Source: Wenzhouxiangella sp. (GTDB taxonomy: Bacteria > Pseudomonadota > Gammaproteobacteria > Xanthomonadales > Wenzhouxiangellaceae). From it: a stretch of DNA of 38,005 bases. The notes beneath the pieces are model-generated. The model was given only the letters and a program-made list of their open reading frames with translations. It searched no databases and was not told the origin of the DNA. The position numbers and the translations under genes were made by a program. Below are positions 1 through 8,948 of the stretch, piece by piece. Every line of letters starts with the position of its first letter. Positions within the stretch are counted from its first letter, which is position 1. The stretch spans positions 1-38,005 of the forward strand of contig SKSJ01000111.1 of assembly GCA_007123055.1 (NCBI GenBank), in the 5' to 3' direction.

Positions 1-1908
1 CTCTACGAGGGCACGATCACGGTCGAAAGCTTCGACGACAGCATCGTCGGCGTCGGCGGAGTGTACGGTGAGTTCGTGGAAAACGTCGAAGTCTTGCCGA
101 CGCCGGCCGATGTCACCTTCGAGACCGACGATCTGGTACAGACCTTCGATGGCACCGAAAAGACCGTTGGCGTGACCACGGCACCGGAAGCCGAGCTGGA
201 TGTCGAGATCGTGTTCGACCCGGCGTCACCTGTCGATGCCGGCAGCTATGCCATTACCGCCACGGTGGTTGATCCGTACTTCGAGGGTGAGGCCACCGAG
301 ACCCTGGTGATCGAGCCGGCTGAAGCACAGGTGATGCTCGATGACCTGGTCCAGGTCTACGATGGTGAACCGAAGCAGGTCACTGTTGTTACCGATCCTG
401 CTGGAATCAATGTGCTGGTCACCTACGATGGTGGCAGCATCGAACCGGTGGTAGCCGGCACCTATGCCGTTGAGGCGGTGGTGGACCAGCCAAACTACAC
501 CGGATCGGCTTCAGATTCCTTGACCATCGAGCCAGCAGACCAGGTTATCGACTTCCCGACCATCGGCGATCGTCCGGTCGACACGGAGCCGTTTGTTATT
601 TCCGCCTCGGCGACTTCCGGTTTGCCTGTTTCCTTCACCCTGGTGTCCGGTCCGGCCACTCTGGATGGCAACGAAGTCACGTTGACCGGGGAATTGGGCG
701 AAGTCGTCATTACCGCTGATCAGCCGGGGAGTGACAACTGGAATGCGGCACCAACGGAAACACAGTCTTTCAATGTGGTGGAAGGTGACGGCAATACCAT
801 CGAGGCGGTCAGTGCCACCACGATTTCCGGCGAAGCCGGCGAGCCCGTGGATGTTGCCGACCTGCCCACCGTGCGCGTCGTCGACCAGGCCGACAACCCG
901 GTTGCCGGAGTCACCGTCAGCTTCGAAGTCACCTCGAGTGGCGGAAGCATCAGCGGTGCCACGCAGGTGACCGACAGCGAAGGTCTTGCCCAGGTCGGTG
1001 AATGGGTGCTCGGCAGTGAAGCCGTTCAGACCCTGACCGCGTCGGCACCCGGCCTCGCCGGCAGCCCGGTGGAATTCACCGCCGAGGTCGATGCGGTGGT
1101 CAACCTGGATATCTCCATTACCGACAATCGGGACACCATCGAGCCGGGTGAACGCAATACCTATGTCGTTACGGTCAGTAATGCCGGGCCGAACGATGCC
1201 GAAGATGCCGAGGTCAGCGTGGTGTTGCCGCCCGAGCTGGTGACTGCCACTGCCGACTGGCAGTGCTTCGCCGGCCAGGGTGCGTCCTGCACCGGCTCGG
1301 ACAGCGGGGACATTGCCGACGATGCGGTCTCAATGGCGGCCGGATCCTCGGTGATCTACGTTCTCGAAGCCGATGTTGACGTCACTGCCACCGGCCCGAT
1401 TGCGGTCACCGCCACGGTCGAACTGGATGACGTTGTTGCCAGTGACACCACGACCACGCAGATCGTCATTACCGAAGACCCGATCTTCCAGGATCGCTTT
1501 GAAAGTGATGACGAAACGGACGGCTCAGTGTCCGCTGATGCATCTCGCATCGAGGGCCACCTGATGGTCTCGGGCAACTACCGCGGTGGACTGCCGCCGC
1601 GGGTGTTGCTCGGTGGTCGAGATCGGGGCGGCAACGACGTTTTCCGGGTTCGTTCACTGGCGTTCGATCAACTTGCTCTGGTCCGCATCGAGCTGCGCGA
1701 CACCGCAGGTCACTGGAGCCATGGTGAGTGGCTTGCCATGCAGCCGGCCGAGGAGGGCGCGCTCGCTTTCGAGTACGATGCCGAGAACGGCCTTCTGATC
1801 CTGGCAGGTGACAGCGCCGACGACATGGTGCAGTCCAGAAGCAGCGCTCCCGCTGCCCATGAACTTTTCACCGAATCGTCCGACCAGGTCGAAATCGTCA
1901 TCGAGTAA
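1..1908 (+). CDS. Secreted Ig-like repeat protein, 5' end cut off by window
   Basis: The reading frame is open from base 1, so the gene starts upstream; 635 residues are visible. In order I see two MBG-type units (about residues 37-105 and 109-178, both with a DDLVQ..DG start and a VIEPA/TIEPA end), a related module (181-260, PTIGDRPVDTEPF), a Big_1-like Ig domain (268-363, VRVVDQADNPVAGVTVSFEV) and a DUF11-like domain (370-485, VVTVSNAGPNDAEDAEVSV). Around residue 495 comes IFQDRFES, resembling the IFxDGFE motif I know from secreted proteins of Xanthomonadales-like bacteria, then about 130 unrecognised residues. Such domain strings build extracellular or surface stalk and adhesin-like proteins; the exact role is unknown. 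No anchor or sorting signal is visible at the C-terminus. A terminator follows 32 bases after the stop, so this ends its transcription unit. Domain assignment is by eye. Confidence 0.85.
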   Translation, partial: LYEGTITVESFDDSIVGVGGVYGEFVENVEVLPTPADVTFETDDLVQTFDGTEKTVGVTTAPEAELDVEIVFDPASPVDAGSYAITATVVDPYFEGEATETLVIEPAEAQVMLDDLVQVYDGEPKQVTVVTDPAGINVLVTYDGGSIEPVVAGTYAVEAVVDQPNYTGSASDSLTIEPADQVIDFPTIGDRPVDTEPFVISASATSGLPVSFTLVSGPATLDGNEVTLTGELGEVVITADQPGSDNWNAAPTETQSFNVVEGDGNTIEAVSATTISGEAGEPVDVADLPTVRVVDQADNPVAGVTVSFEVTSSGGSISGATQVTDSEGLAQVGEWVLGSEAVQTLTASAPGLAGSPVEFTAEVDAVVNLDISITDNRDTIEPGERNTYVVTVSNAGPNDAEDAEVSVVLPPELVTATADWQCFAGQGASCTGSDSGDIADDAVSMAAGSSVIYVLEADVDVTATGPIAVTATVELDDVVASDTTTTQIVITEDPIFQDRFESDDETDGSVSADASRIEGHLMVSGNYRGGLPPRVLLGGRDRGGNDVFRVRSLAFDQLALVRIELRDTAGHWSHGEWLAMQPAEEGALAFEYDAENGLLILAGDSADDMVQSRSSAPAAHELFTESSDQVEIVIE

Positions 1909-1940
1909 CAAGCAATAGGCATGAATACATGCCACCAGGA

Positions 1941-1968
1941 AAAGCCCCGCCGCCGTGCGGGGCTTTTT
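1941..1968 (+). terminator. Rho-independent terminator of the Ig-repeat gene
   Basis: A perfect 10-bp stem (AAAGCCCCGC / GCGGGGCTTT) with a 6-base loop is followed by a T run ending at 1968. It lies 32 bases downstream of the stop codon at 1908. Confidence 0.93.
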
Positions 1969-2142
1969 CGCAAATGGGGCGGTTACGGCGGCTATGGCGT
2001 ATGCGTTTAATCAGCTTCCCAGCTCTCGCCGTCAAGTGCCGGATGATCTTAGGGAAAATATTTCCGGTCATCACGAAGGGAGACCGATAATTGGCGAGCG
2101 TGTAGAAGACGACCATGAGTTTCCCCTAGCATTTAGAACCAA

Positions 2143-2445
2143 CTGATTACTCAGATGATTCAGCCATATGTCGGTCGGAATTTTTGCGAACCGCAGATGA
2201 ACGCGGATTAACGTAGATTCAAGGGCTTGCAGCAGGAATAACAGCTGTAATCGTCCGCGCCCCGAGACGATCGCACTAATGTGTCTCAGCTCGTGGACGC
2301 ATGAAAGCCTGGGCTGTTCTTTGAATCGCTAACCCCAGCGCCTACCGATGAACCATGAGTCGGATCGAAAATTTGCGTTTATCGGGGTTCATCCGCGGTT
2401 TCATGATTCTATTCAGAATCATGGCTGAGAAACATGAGTAATCAG
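2143..2445. repeat. ~303-bp nested imperfect palindrome, MITE-like or structured RNA
   Basis: The gene-free stretch 1969-2592 is dominated by one foldback. Outer arms CTGATTACTCA (2143-2153) and its exact reverse complement (2435-2445) are followed by TCAGCCAT (2160-2167) versus 2421-2428, then a 30-base arm 2189-2218 matching the reverse complement of 2371-2400 at 24 of 30 positions. Inside, AACAGC (2240-2245)/GCTGTT (2313-2318), CGTCC (2252-2256)/GGACG (2295-2299) and GAGAC (2264-2268)/GTCTC (2283-2287) pair in the same nested order. The 30-base arm resembles the AACCGCAGATGAACGC-type intergenic repeat word found in many bacterial genomes (from memory). No convincing ORF and no clear target-site duplication are present. 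It could be a non-autonomous mobile element or a structured RNA. Confidence 0.7.
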
Positions 2446-2592
2446 GTAAGGTTTTACCTGGTCGCTTGCTTGGGAAGAAAGTTTCGACACTGTTCGTCGG
2501 GGGTGCAACCCCGAGCTACAAGGGAAGAATTGAGTGCCAAGGGGCGGATTCTCGAGGGTTCAATTGAAGGCTTGGCTGCATTCCTTGACATG

Positions 2593-2622
2593 AAAAAGGC
2601 CCCGACTTCGCGGGGCCTTTTT
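2593..2622 (-). terminator. Bidirectional terminator, mainly serving rne
   Basis: A 12-bp stem (AAAAAGGCCCCG / CGGGGCCTTTTT) has a 6-base loop ACTTCG. The A and T runs are symmetrical, so it can act on both strands. On the minus strand it lies 23 bases past the rne stop at 2646; on the plus strand it would stop read-through from the gene-free region. Confidence 0.92.
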
Positions 2623-2645
2623 GAGTTTGGAGCAGGGCGGCGGGG

Positions 2646-5444
2646 TCAGTCCTTCTTGTCGCCGTCCTTGTTCAGGCGGTAGATGCCGCCGCCTTCGGGT
2701 ACGGCCTGAGGCCGATCCTTTGGCTTGTCCTCGGATTTCGGCTTGTCCTGGCCGCCTGATTTTTCCTTGTTCTTGTCCTGTGTTCCGGGCGCCTTCTCGG
2801 CAGGCTTGCTTTCGCCCGAGTCCCGGGATGTCTTCTGCTTTTCCTTGCCGTCGCCGGAAGTTGTCGGCTGCTCAGGCTTGCGCTCCTTGCCGCTTTCCGG
2901 CTTTGCTTCGGCCTGAGCTGGCTTCTGTTCCGGGGGCTTTTCCTGCTTTTGGTCCGATTGCTTCTCCGGTTTGGGCTGCTTACCTGCACCTGAGCGGGAG
3001 TCGGATGGGCTTTCCGACGGCCTGGAGTGCGGGGCGGCGTTGGAACGCTGTGAGCCCTTGGGAGATTCCTGGCGATCCGGCTTTTGCTCACTCTTGCCTT
3101 CAGTCTGGCCAGTGGCAGCGGAGTCAGACTTCGCAGCGGGAGCGCTTTCGCCTTGCTTTTGCGGTTGCTGCCCGGAAGGCCTTTCCTGTCCGCGTGCGGA
3201 TTCACTTCCGGACCTCTGCTCGGACTTCTGCTCAGTCTTTTGGCCCGGTTTGGCATCTGCCTTGTCCTGCTGGCCAGGGCGATCGGCTGACTTGTCCTGC
3301 TTCGGTTGACGGCCGGACGGCTGATCGGACTGATCCCGCGCGGCTGGGCTGGACTGTTCGCCGCCGGTGCCCGCCGGCTTGCCGGAATCCGACTGCTGAT
3401 CACCGCTTGCGTGATTCTGCTGACCGTTCTGCTGACTGTCTTGCTGACGACCACCGCGTGAGCGTCGCTTCTTGCCGCCGCGACGCCGACGCTTTTTCTT
3501 CTTGGGTTGATCCGGTTGGCCGTTATCCTGCTGATTTGGCTTGCCGCCACGGTCGTCGTTCGCTTGTGCCGCTTTCTTCTTGCCGGTCTTTTTCTTGCGT
3601 GACGGCGGCTTGCGGTCATTGCCGCCCGACTTGTCCTTGTCCTGTTGCTTGCCGTGAGGCGGACGGCGATGCTGTCCGCTCACGGCCTTGCCGGAGCGCT
3701 TGCGTTCGTGCTTCTTGCCCTTGGTTCGCGGCTTTTTCCTGTCGGAGTCCTCCGATCCGCCGAATAGCTTGCGCAGGGCGGTCATGAGGCGTGCCATGAA
3801 GCCCTCGGGTTCGCGGCTGGGTGCCGGCGAGCTGGGACGCACGCCGCTGACCGCGGCCGGGGGCGGCGGAGGCGGGGGAGCAGCCTGGCCCTGTACTTCT
3901 CCGGCGGCCGTTTCCAGCTCTTCACCCTTGGCCAGCGCGTAGCTGGGCTCATCGACCGATTCGCTGGTGCGCAGGCGCTGGATCTCGAAGCGCGGTGTCT
4001 CGAGGTAGCGGTTGGCAACGATGGTGATCGGTACCTTGTTGCGTTGCTCGAGCTCGGCCATGGCATCGCGTTTTTCATTGAGCAGGAAGTTGCCGACCTC
4101 GATCGGGGTCTGGACGATGACCCGTGAGGTGTGCTCCTTCATCGACTCTTCCTCGGCCAGGCGAATGATGGACAGGGCCAGGGATTCGATCGAACGGATG
4201 GCGCCGTATCCGTCGCAGCGCGGGCAGGTGATGTAGCTGGACTCGCCCAAAGAAGGCCGGAGGCGCTGGCGGGACATTTCCAGGAGGCCGAAACGCGAGA
4301 TGCGGCCGATCTGCACCCGCGCCTTGTCCATGCGCATCGCCTCGCGCAGGCGATTCTCGACCTGGCGCTGGGCGTCCTTGCTCATCATGTCGATGAAATC
4401 GATCACGATCAGCCCGCCGAGATCGCGGATCCTCAGCTGGCGGGAAATCTCGTCGGCTGCTTCCAGGTTGGTGTGCAGGGCCGTTTCTTCGATATCCGCA
4501 CCCTTGGTGGCGCGTGCGGAGTTGATGTCGATCGACAGCAGGGCCTCGGTGTGATCGATCACGACCGCGCCGCCGGAGGGCAGGCGTACCTCGCGGGCGA
4601 AAGCCGATTCGATCTGGCTTTCGATCTGGAAGCGCGAAAACAGCGGCGTGGGGTCGCGGTAGGCCTTGAGCTTGCGCAGGTTGTGCGGCATGACCTGCTG
4701 CATGAACTCGCGCGCGTCCTCGAAGACCTTGTCGTCGTCGATCAGGATCTCGCCAATCTCCTCGCGCAGGTAGTCGCGCAGCGCACGGATGATGAGGTTG
4801 CTTTCCTGATATATGAGGAACGGCGCGGCCTTGGACTTGGCCGCCTCCTGGATGGCGCTCCACAGCTGCAGCAGGTAGTCGAGGTCCCACTGCAGTTCCT
4901 CGCTGTCGCGCCCGACGCCGGCCGTGCGCACGATCGCGCCCATGCCGTCGGGAATGCGGATATCGTTGAGCGTGTCGAGCAACGCCTTGCGTTCTTCACG
5001 CGTGATCTGGCGGGAGACGCCGCCGGCGCGCGGATTGTTCGGCATCAGCACCAGGTAGCGTCCTGCCAGGCTGACGAAGGTGGTCAGCGCCGCACCCTTG
5101 GTGCCGCGTTCTTCCTTCTCGACCTGAACGATGACTTCCTGGCCGCCGGACACGGCGTCCTTGATTTCGACCCGCTCACCGGCTTCGAGCTGCTTGATCG
5201 CCTTGTCGCTGAAGTACTCGCGACTGATTTCCTTCATCGACAGGAAACCGTGGCGTTCGGAACCGAATTCCACGAAGCAGGCGTCCAGGCTGGGTTCGAC
5301 GCGGGTGATGCGTCCCTTGTAAATATTGGCTTTCTTCTGTTCCTGGGCCGGGACCTCGATGTCCAGGTCCAGCAGGGTCTGGCCATCGGCGATGGCCACG
5401 CGCAACTCTTCTGGCTGAGTTGCGTTGATCAGCATGCGTTTCAT
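2646..5444 (-). CDS. rne: Ribonuclease E
   Basis: Single-strand-specific endoribonuclease that starts mRNA decay and processes rRNA and tRNA precursors; scaffold of the degradosome in relatives. 932 residues from the ATG at 5444, where [10 protein letters not shown] matches the classical RNase E start; the frame stays open upstream to 5543, but only 5444 has GGAGG (11 bases upstream) and this conserved start. Visible are the S1 region (about 36-120, [20 protein letters not shown]), the catalytic core with Asp near 303 ([14 protein letters not shown]) and near 346 ([11 protein letters not shown]), and the Zn-link CPRC at about 405, all at E. coli-like positions. A proline run near 521 opens a ~410-residue low-complexity tail rich in K, R, Q, S, G and P, with an Arg/Lys block ([17 protein letters not shown]) that likely binds RNA. 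The tail carries no degradosome motif I can recognise. It diverges from rluC, as in E. coli. Confidence 0.97.
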   Translation of the reverse strand: MKRMLINATQPEELRVAIADGQTLLDLDIEVPAQEQKKANIYKGRITRVEPSLDACFVEFGSERHGFLSMKEISREYFSDKAIKQLEAGERVEIKDAVSGGQEVIVQVEKEERGTKGAALTTFVSLAGRYLVLMPNNPRAGGVSRQITREERKALLDTLNDIRIPDGMGAIVRTAGVGRDSEELQWDLDYLLQLWSAIQEAAKSKAAPFLIYQESNLIIRALRDYLREEIGEILIDDDKVFEDAREFMQQVMPHNLRKLKAYRDPTPLFSRFQIESQIESAFAREVRLPSGGAVVIDHTEALLSIDINSARATKGADIEETALHTNLEAADEISRQLRIRDLGGLIVIDFIDMMSKDAQRQVENRLREAMRMDKARVQIGRISRFGLLEMSRQRLRPSLGESSYITCPRCDGYGAIRSIESLALSIIRLAEEESMKEHTSRVIVQTPIEVGNFLLNEKRDAMAELEQRNKVPITIVANRYLETPRFEIQRLRTSESVDEPSYALAKGEELETAAGEVQGQAAPPPPPPPAAVSGVRPSSPAPSREPEGFMARLMTALRKLFGGSEDSDRKKPRTKGKKHERKRSGKAVSGQHRRPPHGKQQDKDKSGGNDRKPPSRKKKTGKKKAAQANDDRGGKPNQQDNGQPDQPKKKKRRRRGGKKRRSRGGRQQDSQQNGQQNHASGDQQSDSGKPAGTGGEQSSPAARDQSDQPSGRQPKQDKSADRPGQQDKADAKPGQKTEQKSEQRSGSESARGQERPSGQQPQKQGESAPAAKSDSAATGQTEGKSEQKPDRQESPKGSQRSNAAPHSRPSESPSDSRSGAGKQPKPEKQSDQKQEKPPEQKPAQAEAKPESGKERKPEQPTTSGDGKEKQKTSRDSGESKPAEKAPGTQDKNKEKSGGQDKPKSEDKPKDRPQAVPEGGGIYRLNKDGDKKD

Positions 5445-5609
5445 TGGTTTTGATTCCTCCGGCGCCCGGATGGCGAGAGTCGCCGGGGGAGACGGTGCCG
5501 GACATTGGCCGCGATTCCCCAGCCAAGGGGAACGGGGTAGCATAAGCCAGTCATCAGGCAGCTAAAGGGCTGCTGTCACGGCGGCCGGGTGTAGCCGCCG
5601 AATTGCCAA

Positions 5610-5891
5610 CTCGCGTCGCGGTCCGATCGGATCCGCGAGGCCAACTCGACTGGCGTCCGCGCAATCGCGCGGACTTTCAATATCTGGCACTGATCCCGGT
5701 GGCGAGACGCACTCGGCCAATCCGAAAAGCGCATGATTTTCATCAGGTGGCCTGGCAAATTCGGTGTAATTTGCCGGCCAACCCATAATTGACTTCATGA
5801 ACCGACTGCCAGTGCAGGGCGGTCATGCGTTAAGTTCTGTCCGCCTTCGGCGGACGCCCGGTGCGCAGATTCTGACGAACCGTCACCGGGC
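5610..5891 (-). promoter_or_regulatory. Hairpin-rich rne 5' leader candidate
   Basis: The rne-rluC gap (5445-6084) has no convincing gene. On the rne strand it holds several strong foldbacks: GCCCGGTG/CACCGGGC (5884-5891 with 5856-5863, enclosing a small TGACG/CGTCA hairpin), GTCCGCC/GGCGGAC (5849-5855 with 5839-5845, 3-base loop), a perfect 8-bp stem GTCCGCGC/GCGCGGAC with a 4-base loop (5655-5674), and two mutually exclusive pairings in 5610-5639 (TCGCGG/CCGCGA or CTCGCG/CGCGAG). In enterobacteria a long structured rne 5'UTR mediates autoregulation by RNase E cleavage. An equivalent role here is inference. The AT-rich stretch 5977-6030 is the likely site of the divergent promoters, but I cannot name hexamers. 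Confidence 0.5.
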
Positions 5892-6084
5892 ACAGTACCT
5901 TGTCGCCGTTGAGTCGGGCGTATCCGGTCGGCGCGCGCTGTTCGAACCACGGGGCCGCAAGTCCCGGACTCGCCCATACTTAACTTGATTATCTTATCAT
6001 TGCGATGGTTTTGATGATAGTCTGAGATGATGCGGCCGGTTGCCCGACCAGGCCGCGGCGAACCCGATTTCACGCGTATATCCC

Positions 6085-7011
6085 ATGAATCAAGCCCCCG
6101 AGCGTTCGGCCGTGCGCCATGTCACTGTCAGTGCCGACCAGTCCGGTCAGCGGCTGGACAATTTCCTCATCAGTCAGCTCGATGCCGTGCCACGCAGCCT
6201 GGTCTACCGCCTGGTGAGGACAGGGCAGGTCAGGGTCAACGGCGGCCGCGCCAAACCGATGAAGAAGCTCAAGACGGGCGACGAGGTCCGCATACCCCCG
6301 GTGGGGACCCGACCGCGGGGTAAGGCGCAGGTGCCTTCCGACCTTGTACAGGAGATTCGCGGGCGGGTCATCTATCACGATGGCGATATCCTGTTGGTCG
6401 ACAAGCCCGCCGGACTGGCCCTGCACGCTGGCAGCGGGCTGAGTTTTGGCCTGGTGGACGTGTTGGCCGAACTGCATGAAGGACTCAAGCCCGTTCACCG
6501 GCTCGATCGTCCGACCAGCGGCCTGGTCGTGTTCGCCTGCAACCGGCAGGCTTCGGTGGAACTGCAGCGGGCCTTCTCGGACCGCAAGGTCGATAAACGC
6601 TACCTTGCGTTGCTGGCAGGCGCGCTGCCAGAGGACCGGGTGCGTATCGACGAGCCTCTGAAGAAAATCCGCGACGGCAGTGGCCAGCACCGCGTGATCG
6701 TGGCCGAAGATGGCCAGCCGGCGCAGACCTCGTTCCAGTGCCTGGAGCGGCTGGCCGGTTACAGTTACGTCGAAGCCCGCATCGAAACCGGGCGCACTCA
6801 CCAGATCAGGGCCCATGCCGCGCACATCGGTCACCCACTGGCCGGCGACGACCGGTACAATCCGGGTCCGGTGCCGGCGGGTCTGAAGCGTTTGTTCCTG
6901 CACGCGCACTTCCTGAAATTGCCGTGGCCGGAAGAGCGGGTGTTCAATGCGCCGCTTCCCGACGAGCTCGGCGATGTCATCGAGCGCTTGCGCCAAGTGC
7001 AGGAGAACTGA
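6085..7011 (+). CDS. rluC: 23S rRNA pseudouridine synthase RluC
   Basis: Isomerises specific uridines of 23S rRNA (positions 955, 2504 and 2580 in E. coli) to pseudouridine. 308 residues from ATG 6085; a TTG at 6040 would add 15 unconserved residues, so I reject it, although the Shine-Dalgarno at 6085 is also weak. An N-terminal S4 RNA-binding domain (about 18-80, GQRLDNFLISQL, RTGQVRVNGGR) precedes the RluA-type synthase domain, with the catalytic Asp in HRLDRPTSGL near residue 142 and the RTHQIRAHAAHIGHPLAGDD motif near the end. Length is close to E. coli RluC (319). Divergence from rne is the enterobacterial arrangement and supports RluC over RluA or RluD. lolC/E starts 7 bases after its stop, so it may head that transcript. 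Confidence 0.93.
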   Translation: MNQAPERSAVRHVTVSADQSGQRLDNFLISQLDAVPRSLVYRLVRTGQVRVNGGRAKPMKKLKTGDEVRIPPVGTRPRGKAQVPSDLVQEIRGRVIYHDGDILLVDKPAGLALHAGSGLSFGLVDVLAELHEGLKPVHRLDRPTSGLVVFACNRQASVELQRAFSDRKVDKRYLALLAGALPEDRVRIDEPLKKIRDGSGQHRVIVAEDGQPAQTSFQCLERLAGYSYVEARIETGRTHQIRAHAAHIGHPLAGDDRYNPGPVPAGLKRLFLHAHFLKLPWPEERVFNAPLPDELGDVIERLRQVQEN

Positions 7012-7018
7012 AGCGTCC

Positions 7019-8263
7019 ATGTACCAGCCACTGACCATTTTCGTTGGCCTGCGCTACCTTCGGGCCAAGCGGCGCAACCACTTCATTTCCTTCATCTCGC
7101 TGATTTCCATGGCCGGCATTGCCCTCGGGGTGATGACGCTGATCACGGTGCTGAGCGTGATGAACGGTTTCGAGCGCGAGTTGCGCGAGCGCATTCTCGG
7201 CATGATCTCGCATGCCACGATCCAGGGCTATGAGGGCGAGTTCGCCGACTGGCAGGGTGTGCTCGACGAGGCCAACGCCCATCCGGAAGTGCTGGGTGCC
7301 GCACCCTACGTGGAACAGGAAACCATGCTGCGGGGGCGCCGCACGGCCGGGGCGCTGGTGCGCGGCATCGATCCGGCACTCGAACCCAGCGTCTCGGAAG
7401 TGCATGAGTTGATGCGCATCGGCAATATCGAGGATCTCCAGCCCGGTGAGTGGCGCGTGCTGCTCGGGTCCGGCCTTGCCAGTCGCCTCGGCGTCGGCCC
7501 CGGCGATCCGGTCACCATCTTCGCACCCGAGATTCGCGCGACGCCGGCCGGCGTGGTGCCGCAGGTGCGACGGTTCACTGTCGCCGGTATCTTCGAGGCC
7601 GGCGTACACGAGTACGACACAGCCTTGGCCGTCATCCACTACCAGGACGGTCAGCGACTGTTCCGGCTGGGCGATAACATCGGCGGTGTACGCCTCAAGC
7701 TTGATGACATGATGCGTGCGCGCTGGGTTGCCCTGGAGTTATCCGACCGGCTGCCGGGCATCTATCAGGTGCGCGACTGGACCCAGCAGCATGCCAACTT
7801 CTTCCGCGCGGTGCAGACCGAAAAGACGGTGATGTTCATCATCCTGTCGCTGATCATCGCCGTGGCTGCTTTCAATATCATCTCCACGCTGGTGATGGTG
7901 GTCACCGACAAGCAGGGCGACATCGCCATCCTCAAGACCATGGGCATGGGGCCCAGACGGATCATGGGCATCTTCATGGTCCAGGGCTCGCTGATCGGCA
8001 TCATCGGGACGCTGACAGGTATCGTGCTGGGCATCATCCTGGCGCTCAACGTCGAGTCGGTGGTGGCCAGCATCGAGGCCATGCTCAGCGTCGAGTTCCT
8101 GTCGGCCGAGATCTACTACATCAGCGACCTGCCGTCGGAGCTGCGCATGAGCGACGTGGTTCGTTTCGGTGCGCTGGCGCTGGTGCTGTCGTTCCTTTCG
8201 ACCATATACCCGGCCTGGCGCGCCTCGCGCACCGAGCCGGTGGAGGCACTGCGCCATGAGTGA
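7019..8263 (+). CDS. Lipoprotein-releasing system permease LolC/LolE family
   Basis: Inner-membrane subunit of the ABC exporter that extracts mature lipoproteins from the inner membrane and passes them to LolA. 414 residues from ATG 7019, with AGGAG at 7001-7005. The family N-terminus (VGLRYLRAKRRNHFISFISL) leads into TM1 (about 25-45), followed by a large periplasmic MacB-like domain (about 50-260) and three C-terminal TM segments beginning near 276 (MFIILSLIIAVAAFNIIS), 325 and 385. The FtsX-type domain contains the ILKTMGMGPRRIMGIF element. Only one permease gene precedes lolD, whereas E. coli has lolC and lolE flanking lolD. A homodimeric LolF-type system is therefore possible unless a second permease lies elsewhere. 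Its end overlaps lolD by 8 bases (ATGAGTGA), implying translational coupling. Confidence 0.93.
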   Translation: MYQPLTIFVGLRYLRAKRRNHFISFISLISMAGIALGVMTLITVLSVMNGFERELRERILGMISHATIQGYEGEFADWQGVLDEANAHPEVLGAAPYVEQETMLRGRRTAGALVRGIDPALEPSVSEVHELMRIGNIEDLQPGEWRVLLGSGLASRLGVGPGDPVTIFAPEIRATPAGVVPQVRRFTVAGIFEAGVHEYDTALAVIHYQDGQRLFRLGDNIGGVRLKLDDMMRARWVALELSDRLPGIYQVRDWTQQHANFFRAVQTEKTVMFIILSLIIAVAAFNIISTLVMVVTDKQGDIAILKTMGMGPRRIMGIFMVQGSLIGIIGTLTGIVLGIILALNVESVVASIEAMLSVEFLSAEIYYISDLPSELRMSDVVRFGALALVLSFLSTIYPAWRASRTEPVEALRHE

Positions 8264-8939
8264 TGCCGTGATCCAGGCCCGGGGGGTGACCCGTGTCTAC
8301 CGCCAGGGCGATAGCGAACTGCACGTATTGCGCGGTATCGATCTGGATATCGCGCCGGGCGAGCGCGTTGCCATCCTGGGAGCTTCGGGCGTCGGCAAGA
8401 GTACCTTGCTCCACCTGCTCGGCGGGCTGGACAAGCCGACCGAAGGCAAGGTCTTCGTTGCCGGCGCCGATATGGTTGCCGGCGACGAGCGGTCGCGCGC
8501 CCGCATTCGCAATCGTCACCTCGGCTTCGTCTACCAGTTTCACCACTTGCTGCCGGAATTTTCGGCACTGGAGAACGTCGCCATGCCGCTGCTGATCGGT
8601 GGCGTATCTGCCACGAAGGCAGCGGAAGCGGCCAGCGACCTGCTCGGTCGGGTCGGGCTGGCCGAAAGACTGCATCACAAGCCGGGTGAGCTTTCCGGCG
8701 GTGAGCGTCAGCGTGCGGCCGTGGCGCGGGCGTTGATCAACCGGCCGGCCTGCATCCTGGGCGATGAGCCGACCGGCAACCTCGACGAGCGCAACGCGGC
8801 CCAGGTCTATGACCTGATGCTTGAGCTCAACCGCGAGTTCCGTACCAGCGTGGTGCTGGTCACCCACGACCCCCAGTTGGCCAGCCGAATGGATCGGCGC
8901 CTGGAGATGACCGGGGGGCTGCTCCAACCCATCGACTAG
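8256..8939 (+). CDS. lolD: Lipoprotein-releasing ABC ATPase LolD
   Basis: Cytoplasmic ATPase that powers lipoprotein release together with the adjacent permease. 227 residues from ATG 8256, the start inside the last codons of the permease gene; an upstream in-frame start at 8169 lies wholly in lolC/E and is rejected. Visible are Walker A GASGVGKST (about 43), the Q-loop region with LGFVYQFHHLLPEFSALENV (LolD/MacB-like), the ABC signature LSGGERQRAAVARAL (about 146), Walker B ILGDEPTGNLDE, and the H-loop in VVLVTHD. The LPEF/ALENV region and neighbours fit LolD rather than a macrolide exporter. comEC begins 9 bases after the stop. Confidence 0.95.
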   Translation: MSDAVIQARGVTRVYRQGDSELHVLRGIDLDIAPGERVAILGASGVGKSTLLHLLGGLDKPTEGKVFVAGADMVAGDERSRARIRNRHLGFVYQFHHLLPEFSALENVAMPLLIGGVSATKAAEAASDLLGRVGLAERLHHKPGELSGGERQRAAVARALINRPACILGDEPTGNLDERNAAQVYDLMLELNREFRTSVVLVTHDPQLASRMDRRLEMTGGLLQPID

Positions 8940-8948
8940 GCGGCGGCG

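Noticed and set aside
2443-2460. Perfect CAGGTAA/TTACCTG inverted repeat at the right edge of the palindrome
   Set aside because: 7-bp stem with a 4-base loop and no T run; could be an operator or a chance foldback, and nothing in the context supports a function.
2434-2682. 82-codon ORF starting within the palindrome
   Set aside because: It runs through the 2593-2622 terminator into the rne 3' end, has no ribosome site and no recognisable sequence.
2621-3787. 388-codon open frame on the plus strand across the rne tail
   Set aside because: Antisense to the low-complexity RNase E tail, starts inside the terminator region, and its Cys/Arg/Ser-rich translation is typical of an antisense shadow.
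4131-5453. 440-codon plus-strand frame over the rne catalytic region
   Set aside because: Fully antisense to conserved RNase E sequence; no independent motif, start signal or family resemblance.
5977-6030. AT-rich segment between rne and rluC as a pair of sigma-70 promoters
   Set aside because: GATAAT- and TATCAT-like hexamers exist but none has an acceptable -35 at 16-18 bases; kept only as a general promoter region.
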